From positions 1 to 54,174 of IMG/VR virus record IMGVR_UViG_3300031566_000047: a DNA stretch of 54,174 nt, one strand, 5' to 3'. This DNA is from a virus. How positions within the stretch are numbered: the first letter of the stretch is position 1; every line of letters begins with the position of its first letter. The notes beneath the pieces were generated by a model that was not told the DNA's origin, did no database searches, and worked only from the letters and a program-made list of their open reading frames with translations. This document shows, in pieces, positions 29,767 to 38,501 of this stretch. The translations under genes were made by a program, and so were the position numbers.

Positions 29767-30626
29767 TTATATAGGCGTCAGCCTATGTCTCCATCCCGGC
29801 CCGTCATCTTCCGGGTCCAGTCGGCCCAGAACGTGCAGGCCGCGTCCCGAACCGCTACTCGCGTTCGTATGCGACTGCCGCTGCTGAGATTCCAGCGCCT
29901 CATGTTCCGAGACCGCATCGGCAATCGCTTCTATCGCCGCCATAAGGAGCCAGGGTTGATCGGCCGTCCCGCCGGCGCAGGGCAGAAAGCCAGCCTGGTA
30001 GTGGCGGTATGCCCTGGTAGCGAGGGAGAATGCGGCGCTTTCGGCGGACGGTTCTTCGTCCGCGAGGACGCGGCGCGCCTCCTCGCGGACCCAACGCAGG
30101 AACCGCCGCTCTAGGCTTCCCCCTCGTCCCCGTCCTCCATCTCGATACCCTGGAATTCGCGGATCGTATCCCGTACCCAGTCCGTCACATCAGGACTGAG
30201 GTCGCGGAACACACTCCAGTTAGCGCCCTGCTCGCGGAAGGTCACATCCCTGCCATCGTGAATCAACTTGAAATCGACCACGGACAGGTTGACAAGAACG
30301 CGGAGCTGCTCGACCATATCCATATCGAAGCGACTATGAACCGTCTTCCTTGTCTGTCGACGGCCGCGAGGCACTTCGAGTTCGTACTTCTGCCCCGCGG
30401 ATAGGTACTGGTCGCGCTGCGTTCCCGTCCAGCCCTTCAGTCTGATAAAGTAGGTATCGCTGAGTCGGACGGTGCCATCGGAGTTGCGCCCCTCGGGCAG
30501 GTAGAACGTTTGCTCCTGCGGCCCTACGCGCATCTTGGCGACGAGGTTCATATCCTCGTCCTCGGTTGGCGGTTCCGCCTTTGTCTCCGGTGTCTCGGAG
30601 AACTCCGGCGCGTCTTCTAGTCCCAT
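29767..30626 (-). CDS. Tail assembly chaperone, -1 frameshift product (gpGT-like)
   Basis: The 171-residue frame (30111-30626) ends at TAG, but the -1 frame stays open for 117 more codons, from about 30120 to TAA at 29767, directly before the tape measure start. It has no start of its own near its beginning. A slip near GAG GGG GAA (about 30125-30117) would join them into a 286-residue protein (GSLERRFLRWVREEARRVL in the new frame). This layout is the classical gpG/gpGT arrangement. The slip site is inferred and is not a perfect XXXYYYZ heptamer. Confidence 0.7.
30111..30626 (-). CDS. Tail assembly chaperone (gpG-like)
   Basis: 171 residues, acidic N-terminus (DAPEFSETPETKAEPPTEDE), then a mixed domain (MRVGPQEQTFYLPEGRN, FIRLKGWTGTQRDQYLSAGQ, VLVNLSVVDFKLIHDGRDVT). 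It lies between tail tube and tape measure genes, the conserved place of tail chaperones that coat the tape measure during assembly. Part of the product is extended by the -1 frame. Confidence 0.75.
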   Translation of the reverse strand: MGLEDAPEFSETPETKAEPPTEDEDMNLVAKMRVGPQEQTFYLPEGRNSDGTVRLSDTYFIRLKGWTGTQRDQYLSAGQKYELEVPRGRRQTRKTVHSRFDMDMVEQLRVLVNLSVVDFKLIHDGRDVTFREQGANWSVFRDLSPDVTDWVRDTIREFQGIEMEDGDEGEA

Positions 30627-30659
30627 GAGACTCGCCTCCTAGTGTGTGATATCGCCGGA

Positions 30660-31520
30660 CTATCCATCCAGCGTCCAGTCCGTCAGCAGATATGGCATCT
30701 CGACGACGATGTCGCCGCGAGCCGGAATCTGCAGATCGGCATTCCGTGCCTTCAGGCCGTTCAGCGTCAGCGTCATAGTCTGCGCGGGGCTGACATCGGA
30801 ACAACTACAAAATGTCATAACGTGATCGGCTCCCGCTAGCAGGCAGTCCTGAAGATCGACGTCTGCATCGGCGAGAAAATAGGTCAGTGTCCCACCGATC
30901 TCTGACGGCCCTTCATCGAGAAAGTCCCATATGCGCTCAGGGTCCCTTGTCGTCACGGTCCCCGCGATCACCGGCATGGGTTCCAGGCCATTGCGGCAGT
31001 AGAACTCGAACGCCCGCAGGTCCCGCGTCTCGTCCCATGTCATCTCGAACCAGCGGTAGGCACGAGAGGAGAAGAACGACATATCACCGGGGTCGGCTGC
31101 GAGCTGTGCGACTTTCCCGCCGATCAGGTTTACGTCGGCATTCAGGCGGCCGCCGGCGTCACACCGCATCGTGATATCGCCGATCTTGCAGTCCTGGATG
31201 ATCGCGCGGTAGACATCCGCGCCCTTATGGTATCCGATCTTGATCGTCAGCCACTGGAGTTCGCCAGTGACCGCGCTTCGCTTGGCGTACTGGAGGAAGT
31301 GTGGGTCCTCTACGGCCGTAATGCTAAGGCCGACCTCCGCCAGCGTCATCCCTTCGCTGAGTTCGACGGGGTCCCAGTCACCGACCGAATAGAGCGGCTC
31401 GATACCGCTCGGCACATTCATGTGCGGCCGGTCGATAATGCCCAGGGCGGAATAGCCCACCGCAGGGATTCCCTTCGCACCCTGTGTACCATAGAAACAC
31501 CTACCGTATGCTCCCTTCAT
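30660..31520 (-). CDS. Major tail (tube) protein
   Basis: 286 residues, beta-rich (GLSITAVEDPHFLQYAKRS, AIIQDCKIGDITMRC, QTMTLTLNGLKA). It sits before the chaperone and tape measure genes and after the neck genes, the invariant place of the tail tube gene. Sequence identity to a known tube family is not obvious, so the call rests on size, fold pattern and gene order. Confidence 0.7.
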   Translation of the reverse strand: MKGAYGRCFYGTQGAKGIPAVGYSALGIIDRPHMNVPSGIEPLYSVGDWDPVELSEGMTLAEVGLSITAVEDPHFLQYAKRSAVTGELQWLTIKIGYHKGADVYRAIIQDCKIGDITMRCDAGGRLNADVNLIGGKVAQLAADPGDMSFFSSRAYRWFEMTWDETRDLRAFEFYCRNGLEPMPVIAGTVTTRDPERIWDFLDEGPSEIGGTLTYFLADADVDLQDCLLAGADHVMTFCSCSDVSPAQTMTLTLNGLKARNADLQIPARGDIVVEMPYLLTDWTLDG

Positions 31521-32532
31521 CGTCCCTGTCTCCTTGAGGGTCTATTCGCGGCCCAGGCGAGCGCAGTCGCTCAAGCGCCGCGGAAACGACCTGCGTCGGC
31601 TCTACAGCCGAAACGCAAGAACCAGGGACGTCCAACTCGCCGACCTTGCAGTCGGCATTCCAGCACGGCCAGCAGTCAAGCCCCTCGGGCTCAAGTGCTG
31701 TTACATCGTAACGCGGCCCCACAGACCCGGCCGCGGAAGTGGCGCAGAAGACGGCGACGGACGGCACCCCCAGGGCAGCCGCTAGATGCATCGGCCCTGT
31801 GTCGCCCGAAACAACAAGGTCACAAGCCGCCAGGAGCCCCGCCAAAGACCGGATATCCATCGCCGGCGGCTTTTTACAGCAGGGCAGAATCTCATCGCCG
31901 AAGCCGACGACGGCACAGCCCTCGTGTGCCAGGTCCTTCGCGACGCGCAGCATCCCGCGGTATCGCCGCGACTCCCAACCCGTCTTCATAAAGACCGCGA
32001 CGACGGGCTCGCCTTCGCGACGCCAGCCTTCGACGCCCTCCCTACCCATAGCGACTTCCTGCTCGGTAAGCGCGAAGTGGGGCCGCGCATCCTCAATGTC
32101 GAAATTCCAGTAGTCGCCGAAACAGAGCGCCGCCGGTCTCTCGGTCCGGCCCGGATGATGTTCGAGCCAGCCGTCCATGATCACGGAATGCACGGGCGAT
32201 TCCCAGTGGATACCATTCCCAAGGCCGTTTATCATCGGCGCGTAGTTCGGGTGGGTGATGATCTGGCATTCGGCCCCATTATCCATCAGCATCCGCGCGG
32301 CTGGGGTAAGGCATAGAACGTCTCCGAAGCCGGAACGCCGGCGCACGAGATACCGACCCACGCATAGTTCCTCTGCTCGTGGAATCTCTACCTGGCCAGC
32401 GTCGACCAATTCCTTCGCGAGGGACTCGGGAACTCGCGCAAGCCAGCCCTTGGACTCGTCGAAATGGACGACGCCCAGAGGGTATCGAACCTTCTGGGCA
32501 CCATAGCTCCGTATCGCGCGCATCCTTAGCAT
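31501..32532 (-). CDS. GT9 family glycosyltransferase (heptosyltransferase-like)
   Basis: 343 residues. GFGDVLCLTPAARML in the first half and SLAGLLAACDLVVSGDTGPM with HLAAALGVPSVAVFCATSA in the second are the two hallmarks of GT9 enzymes such as LPS heptosyltransferases. Near the C-terminus CWPCWNAD and GSCVSAVEP follow the usual CxPC site. It transfers a sugar from a nucleotide donor. Its place between tail tube and tail terminator genes is unusual and suggests it modifies virion proteins. It overlaps the tube gene by 20 bases. Confidence 0.85.
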   Translation of the reverse strand: MLRMRAIRSYGAQKVRYPLGVVHFDESKGWLARVPESLAKELVDAGQVEIPRAEELCVGRYLVRRRSGFGDVLCLTPAARMLMDNGAECQIITHPNYAPMINGLGNGIHWESPVHSVIMDGWLEHHPGRTERPAALCFGDYWNFDIEDARPHFALTEQEVAMGREGVEGWRREGEPVVAVFMKTGWESRRYRGMLRVAKDLAHEGCAVVGFGDEILPCCKKPPAMDIRSLAGLLAACDLVVSGDTGPMHLAAALGVPSVAVFCATSAAGSVGPRYDVTALEPEGLDCWPCWNADCKVGELDVPGSCVSAVEPTQVVSAALERLRSPGPRIDPQGDRDDEGSIR

Positions 32533-32990
32533 GATGGCGGGTTGATCTCCCTGCGGGTCGTCATCTCCAGCAGTATGGGGTCTATCTGCTCGCCATGCTG
32601 CTGAATCAGTCCTAGCAGGCGCTGGTCCTCCACGCGCCCCGGTCCGTCGCCGCCCTGTACGACGAAGGCGGCGGTCTCCCGCGTGAGGTCGAGGAGCGCC
32701 GCCATGGCGGTATCGCCCCAGGTATCGAGCAAGTCGGCGCGCCGGTCATTGTGGCCGATATCGCGGGCGATCAGGATGAGCCAATGCCATACCCCTTCCT
32801 CGACGCCGATCCCCAAGGACTCGATCTCGATAGAGGGGCCGATAAGCACCACGCAGGGTCTGTCGGGCAGGCGCCAGAGGCGGCCACGAGTTACAACATC
32901 GACCCCCATGCCCGCCAACTCTGTGCGGAGCTTGGTGAGGATCGCAGCCGCCTGTGCTGCCGTGTTAAACCCGGTTGTCAGGATCGCCAT
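32526..32990 (-). CDS. Tail terminator / completion protein
   Basis: 154 residues, alpha/beta (AAAILTKLRTELAGMGVDVV; RPCVVLIGPSIEIESLG; VWHWLILIARDIGHNDRRA). Its size and place between the HK97 gp10-like protein and the tail tube gene fit the tail terminator that joins tail to neck. No diagnostic motif is visible, so this is position-based. Confidence 0.6.
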   Translation of the reverse strand: MAILTTGFNTAAQAAAILTKLRTELAGMGVDVVTRGRLWRLPDRPCVVLIGPSIEIESLGIGVEEGVWHWLILIARDIGHNDRRADLLDTWGDTAMAALLDLTRETAAFVVQGGDGPGRVEDQRLLGLIQQHGEQIDPILLEMTTRREINPPSC

Positions 32991-32991
32991 G

Positions 32992-33540
32992 TCACCCCCC
33001 CAATCCCGTCACGAGTTGCCGAAGGTCATTCATAAAGAACGGCACATACTTATCAAACGCCGGATGCAGGTATGGCTGCGGGTGAATGCCGGGATGGATG
33101 ACCTTGCGGACGATGGTCTTGGCACCCCGCTTGCGGCTCAGTACCAACCGGCCCGTCTTGGAGCGGAACAGTGCCCGACCCGTCGCCAATTGCGTTCCGG
33201 CTCGCGCCGTAAACGCCAGCGCCTTCTTCGTCTTCGGCTTGATCTCGTAGGCCCGCTTCTGCGGCCCGTAGAGTCCGGTCCCGTACTCTACATACGGGCC
33301 GTAGTCCTCGTCGGTGCCGACCTTCGCTCGCGTCTGCTTCCCCTGCCGACTGATGTCGGTGTGGATACTGGAACGTAGGATATCCGTCGCCACGGGTGTC
33401 CGTCGCTTCGCCTCCCGCTCTATGCGGAGCCCATAGGAGCCGACTAGGAGCGATGACCGCTTCTGAAACTGGTCCGGTAGATCATCGGCCCACCTGCGAA
33501 GCTCGTCTGCCTTTTCGATTCTCACCGCAACGCCAATCAT
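32992..33540 (-). CDS. HK97 gp10-like neck protein
   Basis: 182 residues. The motif YGPYVEYGTGLYGPQKRAYE is typical of the HK97 gp10 head-tail joining family, with the usual N-terminal helix (ELRRWADDLPDQFQKRSSLL) and basic middle. It would act at the head-tail connector. ATG at 33540 overlaps the adaptor gene stop by 4 bases. Confidence 0.8.
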   Translation of the reverse strand: MIGVAVRIEKADELRRWADDLPDQFQKRSSLLVGSYGLRIEREAKRRTPVATDILRSSIHTDISRQGKQTRAKVGTDEDYGPYVEYGTGLYGPQKRAYEIKPKTKKALAFTARAGTQLATGRALFRSKTGRLVLSRKRGAKTIVRKVIHPGIHPQPYLHPAFDKYVPFFMNDLRQLVTGLGG

Positions 33541-33908
33541 GCCGGTTGGTCCTTTGATTCCCGGAGTCCGATCTCCAGCAGGTGCGGTATGTTCGGGGTC
33601 GGCCCGAGGTAGTCGTGATAGCGACTTGGGGTCCCGTTCACGAAGAAGATGCGATTCTGCCAGACGACCTTAGCGCGTTCGGGAATGACTGCATCCTCCG
33701 AGTACATGATGGCATCGCTCTCGATCAGGTAGCCGACCGGACTCTCCGTCAGAATCTTCCCATCCTGGTGAATAGCGCAGGGGTGGTCGGCGAGGTCCGG
33801 GGCATCCGGGTAACCCTCCAGGACCTGCCCATCCACTGCCTCGCCCGTATCGAGGTAGTAGATATCGGCGGTATGGGTAAGCAGTGATTGAAGTTCAGCG
33901 TCTGCCAT
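33537..33908 (-). CDS. Head closure / head-tail adaptor protein
   Basis: 123 residues, beta-barrel-like composition (TADIYYLDTGEAVDGQV, PERAKVVWQNRIFFVNGTP, PNIPHLLEIGLRE). Size and place just after the gp6-like connector agree with the head closure protein (SPP1 gp16 class). Structural call by context and pattern. Confidence 0.65.
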   Translation of the reverse strand: MADAELQSLLTHTADIYYLDTGEAVDGQVLEGYPDAPDLADHPCAIHQDGKILTESPVGYLIESDAIMYSEDAVIPERAKVVWQNRIFFVNGTPSRYHDYLGPTPNIPHLLEIGLRESKDQPA

Positions 33909-33911
33909 CGT

Positions 33912-34625
33912 CTATGCCTTGTACGCCGCCGCGGGGAGTCGGGCCGCGTCGAGGAAGTCTTTCTCTAGCGCCTCTGCCTGCTTGAACAACGAAGCGACCA
34001 TCGTTCCGATTCCACCCATATCTTTCGTGTAGGGTCCGAGAGTCAGGCGGCCGCCAGAGGCCACTACCGTCGCCGCACCGCCCGTCGCCATCACTGCCGT
34101 CGCCACCGCCTTGCCCGCCATAATGAGCAGATCGGCGTCCTCGGTCGGTACCGTATCGGCAGTAGCGTGCCATGCCGTATAGATCACCGCCAGGGTTGTC
34201 GCACTCTCCGGGCGAGGCATGATGCGAACCGTACCACCCGGCATATCCTGCTCCCACTTCGTCCCGAACTGCCGCGCCCAGTGCTCCAACTTCTGCCGGT
34301 AGATATCCACCTGCGAAGGCTGGTTGAAGTCCATAATCACGTCGCCGGCGGCCAGCGCCTCCGATAGGGTCGAGGTGTCGCCGATCAGTTCGCTCAAATC
34401 CTCTAGTGCGTCGATGGGGGCCAACTCAATACAGAGATAGCCGCCCGCGGGAAGGCTGTACTCCTCTACGTCCGCACTTACCGCAATCGTCCCAAGTACG
34501 TGGCGCGGCCGCTGCCTGGAATACATGCGGACCGCGTCCTTAACCGCCTGCGTCCACTGCGGGTCAGTCAGCCCCGCCCCGAAACCGAGCAGTTTCAGTT
34601 CCGCGATGAGTTCTACGTTGGTCAT
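33912..34625 (-). CDS. Head-tail connector protein (gp6-like)
   Basis: 237 residues. NVELIAELKLLGFGAGLTDP at the N-terminus and the helix-rich middle (AVKDAVRMYSRQRPRH, DIYRQKLEHWARQFGTKWEQ) match adaptors that sit under the portal. A terminator hairpin lies before it, so it may be transcribed more weakly or separately from the glycan cassette. Confidence 0.65.
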   Translation of the reverse strand: MTNVELIAELKLLGFGAGLTDPQWTQAVKDAVRMYSRQRPRHVLGTIAVSADVEEYSLPAGGYLCIELAPIDALEDLSELIGDTSTLSEALAAGDVIMDFNQPSQVDIYRQKLEHWARQFGTKWEQDMPGGTVRIMPRPESATTLAVIYTAWHATADTVPTEDADLLIMAGKAVATAVMATGGAATVVASGGRLTLGPYTKDMGGIGTMVASLFKQAEALEKDFLDAARLPAAAYKA

Positions 34626-34652
34626 GCGTTGGTGACTCTCTCCTGGCCATAT

Positions 34653-34681
34653 AAAAGCCCCGGCCTATATAGGTGCGGGGC
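34653..34681 (-). terminator. Rho-independent terminator or attenuator
   Basis: Read on the minus strand, GCCCCG (34681-34676) pairs with CGGGGC (34662-34657), with an inner CCTATATAGG palindrome in the loop, and is followed by TTTTAT (34656-34651). It sits between the glycan cassette and the neck genes, so it could separate the two transcripts or act as an attenuator. Confidence 0.65.
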
Positions 34682-34710
34682 CTCTCCACTATGGCGATAG
34701 CTAAAGGCGA

Positions 34711-35013
34711 TTACATACCGATTACCTGCGCGTCGATATCGTCGGGAACCCGCCGCATGATTCGTCCACACTGCCGGCACTTAAAGTCGCGAGGCTGCGA
34801 GGTTCCGGTTTCCTCGCGCGCTCTACGGTCCTGGCTCATATAGAGCCCCGTATCGCCCGCGGCCACCGGCTCGAACTGGCCGAATAGGGACGCTTCACAG
34901 GCGCCGCAGGTGTCCAGGGGCAGGTCGGTTGGCGAGGCCGTCTGCCCCTGAACGGGAGGTGAGGCGTGAGCAGCGGACGTTTTCCGCGTGATGTCTCGCA
35001 TAGTCGTCGGCAT
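34711..35013 (-). CDS. Small zinc protein, end of glycan cassette
   Basis: 100 residues, ATG 35013 overlapping the previous stop (TGATG). LDTCGACEASLFGQF (around residues 50-64) and FKCRQCGRIM near the C-terminus form two C-x2-C pairs. It follows the glycosyltransferases, but no function is known. The longer start at 35058 lies in the previous gene and is rejected. Confidence 0.6.
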   Translation of the reverse strand: MPTTMRDITRKTSAAHASPPVQGQTASPTDLPLDTCGACEASLFGQFEPVAAGDTGLYMSQDRRAREETGTSQPRDFKCRQCGRIMRRVPDDIDAQVIGM

Positions 35014-35975
35014 CAGCCCATCGCTCCCTGGAGAAACTCTCGCCAGTCCGCCTCCCACCTATCTAATCCGCCGAACTCCTCGGCCCAGGCTCGCGCGCCC
35101 AGCGAAACCGCCTGCCGCCGCGCTAGAACCCGCGTCAATGCCTGACTCCACTGCTCGACAGCCGCGTCATCCGTCGCTACCACCGGCACTGTCTCCCCAA
35201 CTGGCAGGCCATTCATCATGCCGCCTTCGATGTCGGCGAACAGTCCCACATCACTCGCCACAATCGGTAGTCCACAAGCCAACGCCTGCAATCCCGCATA
35301 GGGGCAGCCATCTGCGCGGGACGGGGAGACGAAGATGTCTCCAGCAGCTATAGCTTCGGCCTCTGCTCCGATCCCCGCCCCGATCAGTCGGAACTCGATA
35401 TCGGGCCGCCTCCTCGCGAGTGCCGCTATCACATCCCCGCCCTTCGGCATGGCGTCGCTCGGATAGATTGCGATGGGCCGTTCCCGCGCCGGATGCTGCC
35501 GCGGCTGGTACTCGTCTAGGTCCAGTCCGTTGGCGATGATCGCCGCCGGCTCGACTCCGTACATACCCTGCAACTCCCACTTGGTATAGTGGCTAACAGC
35601 TACGGTGGGTAGCCGCCGGTATTCGGCCTGTTGTATCTCGCCGAGCCGCATAGCCTCCGCTGAATTGCAGGCCAGTCCAATGCCCTTCCAGGTTCCATGG
35701 GCCACCGAGATTACCGGGCCGTCAAAGTCCACCAGTCCGCGGCCCCAGAAACCGTCCACGATAACCGCCTCAATGTCGTTCAGCGCGCCCGATGAGACAA
35801 GCCAGCGCCCTAGCAGATCAGCCGCGCCAGCCTCGTCTACTCGCGCCTTCTGCGGCATGTCCGACCACGAGTAAAGCCGCGCGCCGAGCTGCTGCTCCAC
35901 GTAATGGCCAAACAAAGGGACACCGCCAGGGTGTCCTTCGCTCCGCTTGTAGAAAGCTATGTGGGCGAGATTCAA
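35013..35975 (-). CDS. GT4-type glycosyltransferase
   Basis: 320 residues. TTG 35975 has AAGGA seven bases upstream, ten bases after the previous stop; an in-frame ATG at 36032 is an alternative. GT-B fold signs: HIAFYKRSEGHPGGVPLFGH (N-lobe), then IANGLDLDEYQP, PSDAMPKGGDVIAALARRRP and FVSPSRADGCPYAGLQALAC (C-lobe, E/D-x7-E type region), typical for GT4 transferases using nucleotide sugars. It is the last sugar transferase of the cassette. Substrate unknown. Confidence 0.82.
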   Translation of the reverse strand: MNLAHIAFYKRSEGHPGGVPLFGHYVEQQLGARLYSWSDMPQKARVDEAGAADLLGRWLVSSGALNDIEAVIVDGFWGRGLVDFDGPVISVAHGTWKGIGLACNSAEAMRLGEIQQAEYRRLPTVAVSHYTKWELQGMYGVEPAAIIANGLDLDEYQPRQHPARERPIAIYPSDAMPKGGDVIAALARRRPDIEFRLIGAGIGAEAEAIAAGDIFVSPSRADGCPYAGLQALACGLPIVASDVGLFADIEGGMMNGLPVGETVPVVATDDAAVEQWSQALTRVLARRQAVSLGARAWAEEFGGLDRWEADWREFLQGAMG

Positions 35976-35985
35976 GTGGATATCC

Positions 35986-36216
35986 TTACCAGAATAACCC
36001 TGGCGCGCAAACGGCGCAGGGGTACCAACCACAACCCATCATGCTCCGCGCCTGTCCTTCCGAAATCGCAATCACGTCCTCTCCGGAAATCCGGGGGCAG
36101 TCCGGTCGGTTGTGCAGGCAGGTATCGAACCAGCGGCGATACATAGTTCCGGTTCCCGACTGCCCCGCCTGACGAACCACCATGGCATCCCGTTTGGCGG
36201 TTACCTCCATGGCCAT
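35986..36216 (-). CDS. Small Cys-rich protein in glycan cassette
   Basis: 76 residues. ATG 36216 overlaps the previous TAA (TAATG), with GAGGAGACGAG upstream. CLHNRPDCPRI and CGWYPCAVCAPG give possible metal ligands. Function unknown. Overlap with the methyltransferase gene suggests coupled expression. Confidence 0.6.
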   Translation of the reverse strand: MAMEVTAKRDAMVVRQAGQSGTGTMYRRWFDTCLHNRPDCPRISGEDVIAISEGQARSMMGCGWYPCAVCAPGLFW

Positions 36217-36839
36217 TAGCTCTCTCGTCTCCTCATGGTAAGCAGGGTGCATCGCAGGTTCGCGGTCTCCCAATCGTCGGATGGAAAGACCGTCTCATTG
36301 ACGAACCGTATGATGTCCACCCAGTCCTCGTAATAGTCATGGATAGCCAACCAGCCGCCTGCTACTACATGCTCATGAAACCCCTCGTAGTCGCCGCGTA
36401 TCCCTTCATAGGTATGCTCGCCATCAATGAAGAGCAGTCCAATCTCTCGCTGCCAGACCTTCGCGATTTCCCTGGAGTCGGCTCGAATGGGCGTCACCTG
36501 CGCCCCCAGCCCGAAAAGGTCAATGTTGAAATCGAAGCGCTCGCGGTGTTGGTCCCCGCCCTTCAGCCCGCTTGCCGGACTATACGGTCCCCAGGTGTCG
36601 ATAGCCCAGACGTGCGCGCCCAGACCGGCCGCGGCACCCAATCCGAGCCGGCACGTCGACCGCCCGCGGAGGGAACCGATTTCTACGATAGCCTTGTCTG
36701 CGGGCACCCGCGCCGCGAGCCACGTAAGACGCTGCGCCTCATCCTCCTGTAGGTAACCCCAAACCCGTTTAGGGTGCGGGGTACATTTCAACGCCATCAG
36801 TTCGTTGTCGGGCGTCTGTGGTATCGTCGCCGTGTCCAT
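36216..36839 (-). CDS. Class I SAM-dependent methyltransferase (CmcI-like)
   Basis: 207 residues from ATG 36839 (TGATG overlap). IVEIGSLRGRSTCRLGLGAA is the SAM-binding motif I, AIDTWGP motif II, and IGLLFIDGEHTYEGIRGDYE with GGWLAIHDYYED follow, as in methyltransferases of the CmcI/Methyltransf_24 group that modify sugars. It is probably a sugar O-methyltransferase in the cassette. Confidence 0.8.
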   Translation of the reverse strand: MDTATIPQTPDNELMALKCTPHPKRVWGYLQEDEAQRLTWLAARVPADKAIVEIGSLRGRSTCRLGLGAAAGLGAHVWAIDTWGPYSPASGLKGGDQHRERFDFNIDLFGLGAQVTPIRADSREIAKVWQREIGLLFIDGEHTYEGIRGDYEGFHEHVVAGGWLAIHDYYEDWVDIIRFVNETVFPSDDWETANLRCTLLTMRRRES

Positions 36840-37537
36840 CAGTCGCTCCCGCCAAGCCATGGCACCGCCGGGGGCTTCGCAACGATCACTTCTAGCGCGT
36901 CGCAGTCCGCCGCGATTATAGAGAGCCCCGCCCTCATGCAAACCTCAAGCAGTTCGCCGGGATACCAGCGCCGGAAGTTCGCCGGCCAGTCGCCCCGGTC
37001 AGCCTCCTCGAATCGCTGCGGATAGCGCATCGCTGGAACCTGAAGCCATGCTATGCCATCGTCAGTCAGAACGCGCGGCAGGTCGCGCAGATACCGGACC
37101 ACTACCTCTCTGTCCATGTGCTGGAAGACCATGTGGGAGAAAGCAAACTGGATAGCACCATCCTTGATGGCTTCCAGCGAATATCCGCTGCCCTTTACGA
37201 GCACGACCTTCCCACCCTGCGTCATAATTGGCATCCGCTCGGCGGCCTGCCGCAGCATCTCGCCGCTTACGTCGAGCAGGTGGTAGGTCCCGACGACTGG
37301 GGCGAGATACTTGGCCGTCCTGCCGGTGCCCCCGCCGATATCGAGAACCGTCACCGCGGCACGATCCTCGAAGAAGAAATCGACCAGGCCGGCGAGATAC
37401 TTGGCGTCCCTCTGCCCGCTCTCCTCAAACCATTCGGGACTCGCCCGGTAGCAGATGGCACTCGTCGAGTTCTCTTTCGCGAGTCGGTCCCAGAGCGCGT
37501 CCATCGAAGTCCCTGGGTCCCATTTGCCCTCAGGCAT
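36839..37537 (-). CDS. Class I SAM-dependent methyltransferase
   Basis: 232 residues. VTVLDIGGGTGRTAKYLAPV is motif I, TYHLLDVSGEMLRQA motif II, and IKDGAIQFAFSHMVFQHMDR, YLRDLPRVLTDDGIAWLQVP follow. This is the small-molecule (Methyltransf_11/25) class rather than a DNA methylase, so sugar or lipid methylation is likely. It overlaps the next gene by 8 bases. Confidence 0.85.
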   Translation of the reverse strand: MPEGKWDPGTSMDALWDRLAKENSTSAICYRASPEWFEESGQRDAKYLAGLVDFFFEDRAAVTVLDIGGGTGRTAKYLAPVVGTYHLLDVSGEMLRQAAERMPIMTQGGKVVLVKGSGYSLEAIKDGAIQFAFSHMVFQHMDREVVVRYLRDLPRVLTDDGIAWLQVPAMRYPQRFEEADRGDWPANFRRWYPGELLEVCMRAGLSIIAADCDALEVIVAKPPAVPWLGGSD

Positions 37538-38501
37538 AACCTAGACCCTCCAGTTGTCGTCGAATTTCGGCCTCGTCTACCGCCCCGCCCTCGGTGATCT
37601 GCGTCAATGCTATCCCCTCTATCCGCCGTGAGGGGGCCGCATCGAGCAGGTAGAGCAGCGTGGGAGTAACGTCTTCTACACTCACTTCCAAATTCTCGAC
37701 TGGCCGTGCCTGTGGGCCCTTGTAGGCGATGATTCCGCGCCGCGTCGCCGGGTAGTTCGGCCCATGGCATAGACCCCAGCCATCCCCCTCGCGGGGTTCA
37801 TCGGTCAAATCCAGCGCATGGTCGGAAACAATGAATGTCCATTCGGGGTAGAGAGTGAACTCGAACCGCTGCAGCATCACCCGTATATCCGCCACGATGC
37901 TCTTCAGGGTCCGCTTCTGCCGGAACGTCCGATAGGCATAATGCGCGAGTCTGTCCAGGTCCGTCAAACAGAGAATGGCGAGATCGGGCTGCCCCTTCTT
38001 GAGTTCCACGAGGAATCTGTGCGCGAGTGCCCACCGGGCAGCATGGCAAGTCTCCATCAGGTCCTTGTCTGGACAGGCGAGGAAATCCCAGGAGGGCTCG
38101 CCTTGATGCGCGTAGTAGAGGTCGAGGTCGCGCCATGCCCAATCCACCGCCGCCTGCCGCGGGAATGTCCGATTCTTTTCGGGCGCGGGATACCCGCAGA
38201 CGAGAAGCCGCCGCACCAACCGGGGCGGGTACGTGAAGGGCACATTGATCGCCACCGTTTCCATATCCGCGGCCGCGAGGTGGTCCCATACATAGGGCGG
38301 CCGCTTCAGGCCCTTAAGCATTCGCGGCTGTGGGACGTGCGGGATACCATGCCCCTCCGCCGTCAACCCCGTGAAGATGCTCGTCCAGGCGGGACCCGAT
38401 AGTGCATGCGGGGAATCCAGAACGCCGGTATGGAAGCCGTCTTCCTCCAGCCAGTGCCGCCAGTCGTAGGAGTAGCCGTCAATGCCTACTACGAGAATCA
38501 T
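37530..38501 (-). CDS. Alkaline-phosphatase-superfamily enzyme
   Basis: 323 residues from ATG 38501 (ATGA overlap). ILVVGIDGYSYDW opens the fold with metal ligand Asp8, and ALSGPAWTSIFTG provides the nucleophile Thr40. TDLDRLAHYAYRTF, WTFIVSDHALD and WGLCHGPNYP supply the other metal ligands. It resembles type I phosphodiesterases and phospho-transferases. It could add or remove phosphate groups on glycans. Exact reaction is unknown. Confidence 0.8.
   Translation of the reverse strand: MILVVGIDGYSYDWRHWLEEDGFHTGVLDSPHALSGPAWTSIFTGLTAEGHGIPHVPQPRMLKGLKRPPYVWDHLAAADMETVAINVPFTYPPRLVRRLLVCGYPAPEKNRTFPRQAAVDWAWRDLDLYYAHQGEPSWDFLACPDKDLMETCHAARWALAHRFLVELKKGQPDLAILCLTDLDRLAHYAYRTFRQKRTLKSIVADIRVMLQRFEFTLYPEWTFIVSDHALDLTDEPREGDGWGLCHGPNYPATRRGIIAYKGPQARPVENLEVSVEDVTPTLLYLLDAAPSRRIEGIALTQITEGGAVDEAEIRRQLEGLGYA

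Noticed and set aside
31227-31991. 254-codon plus-strand frame across tail tube and GT9 genes
   Set aside because: Spans two real genes in antisense and shows random composition.
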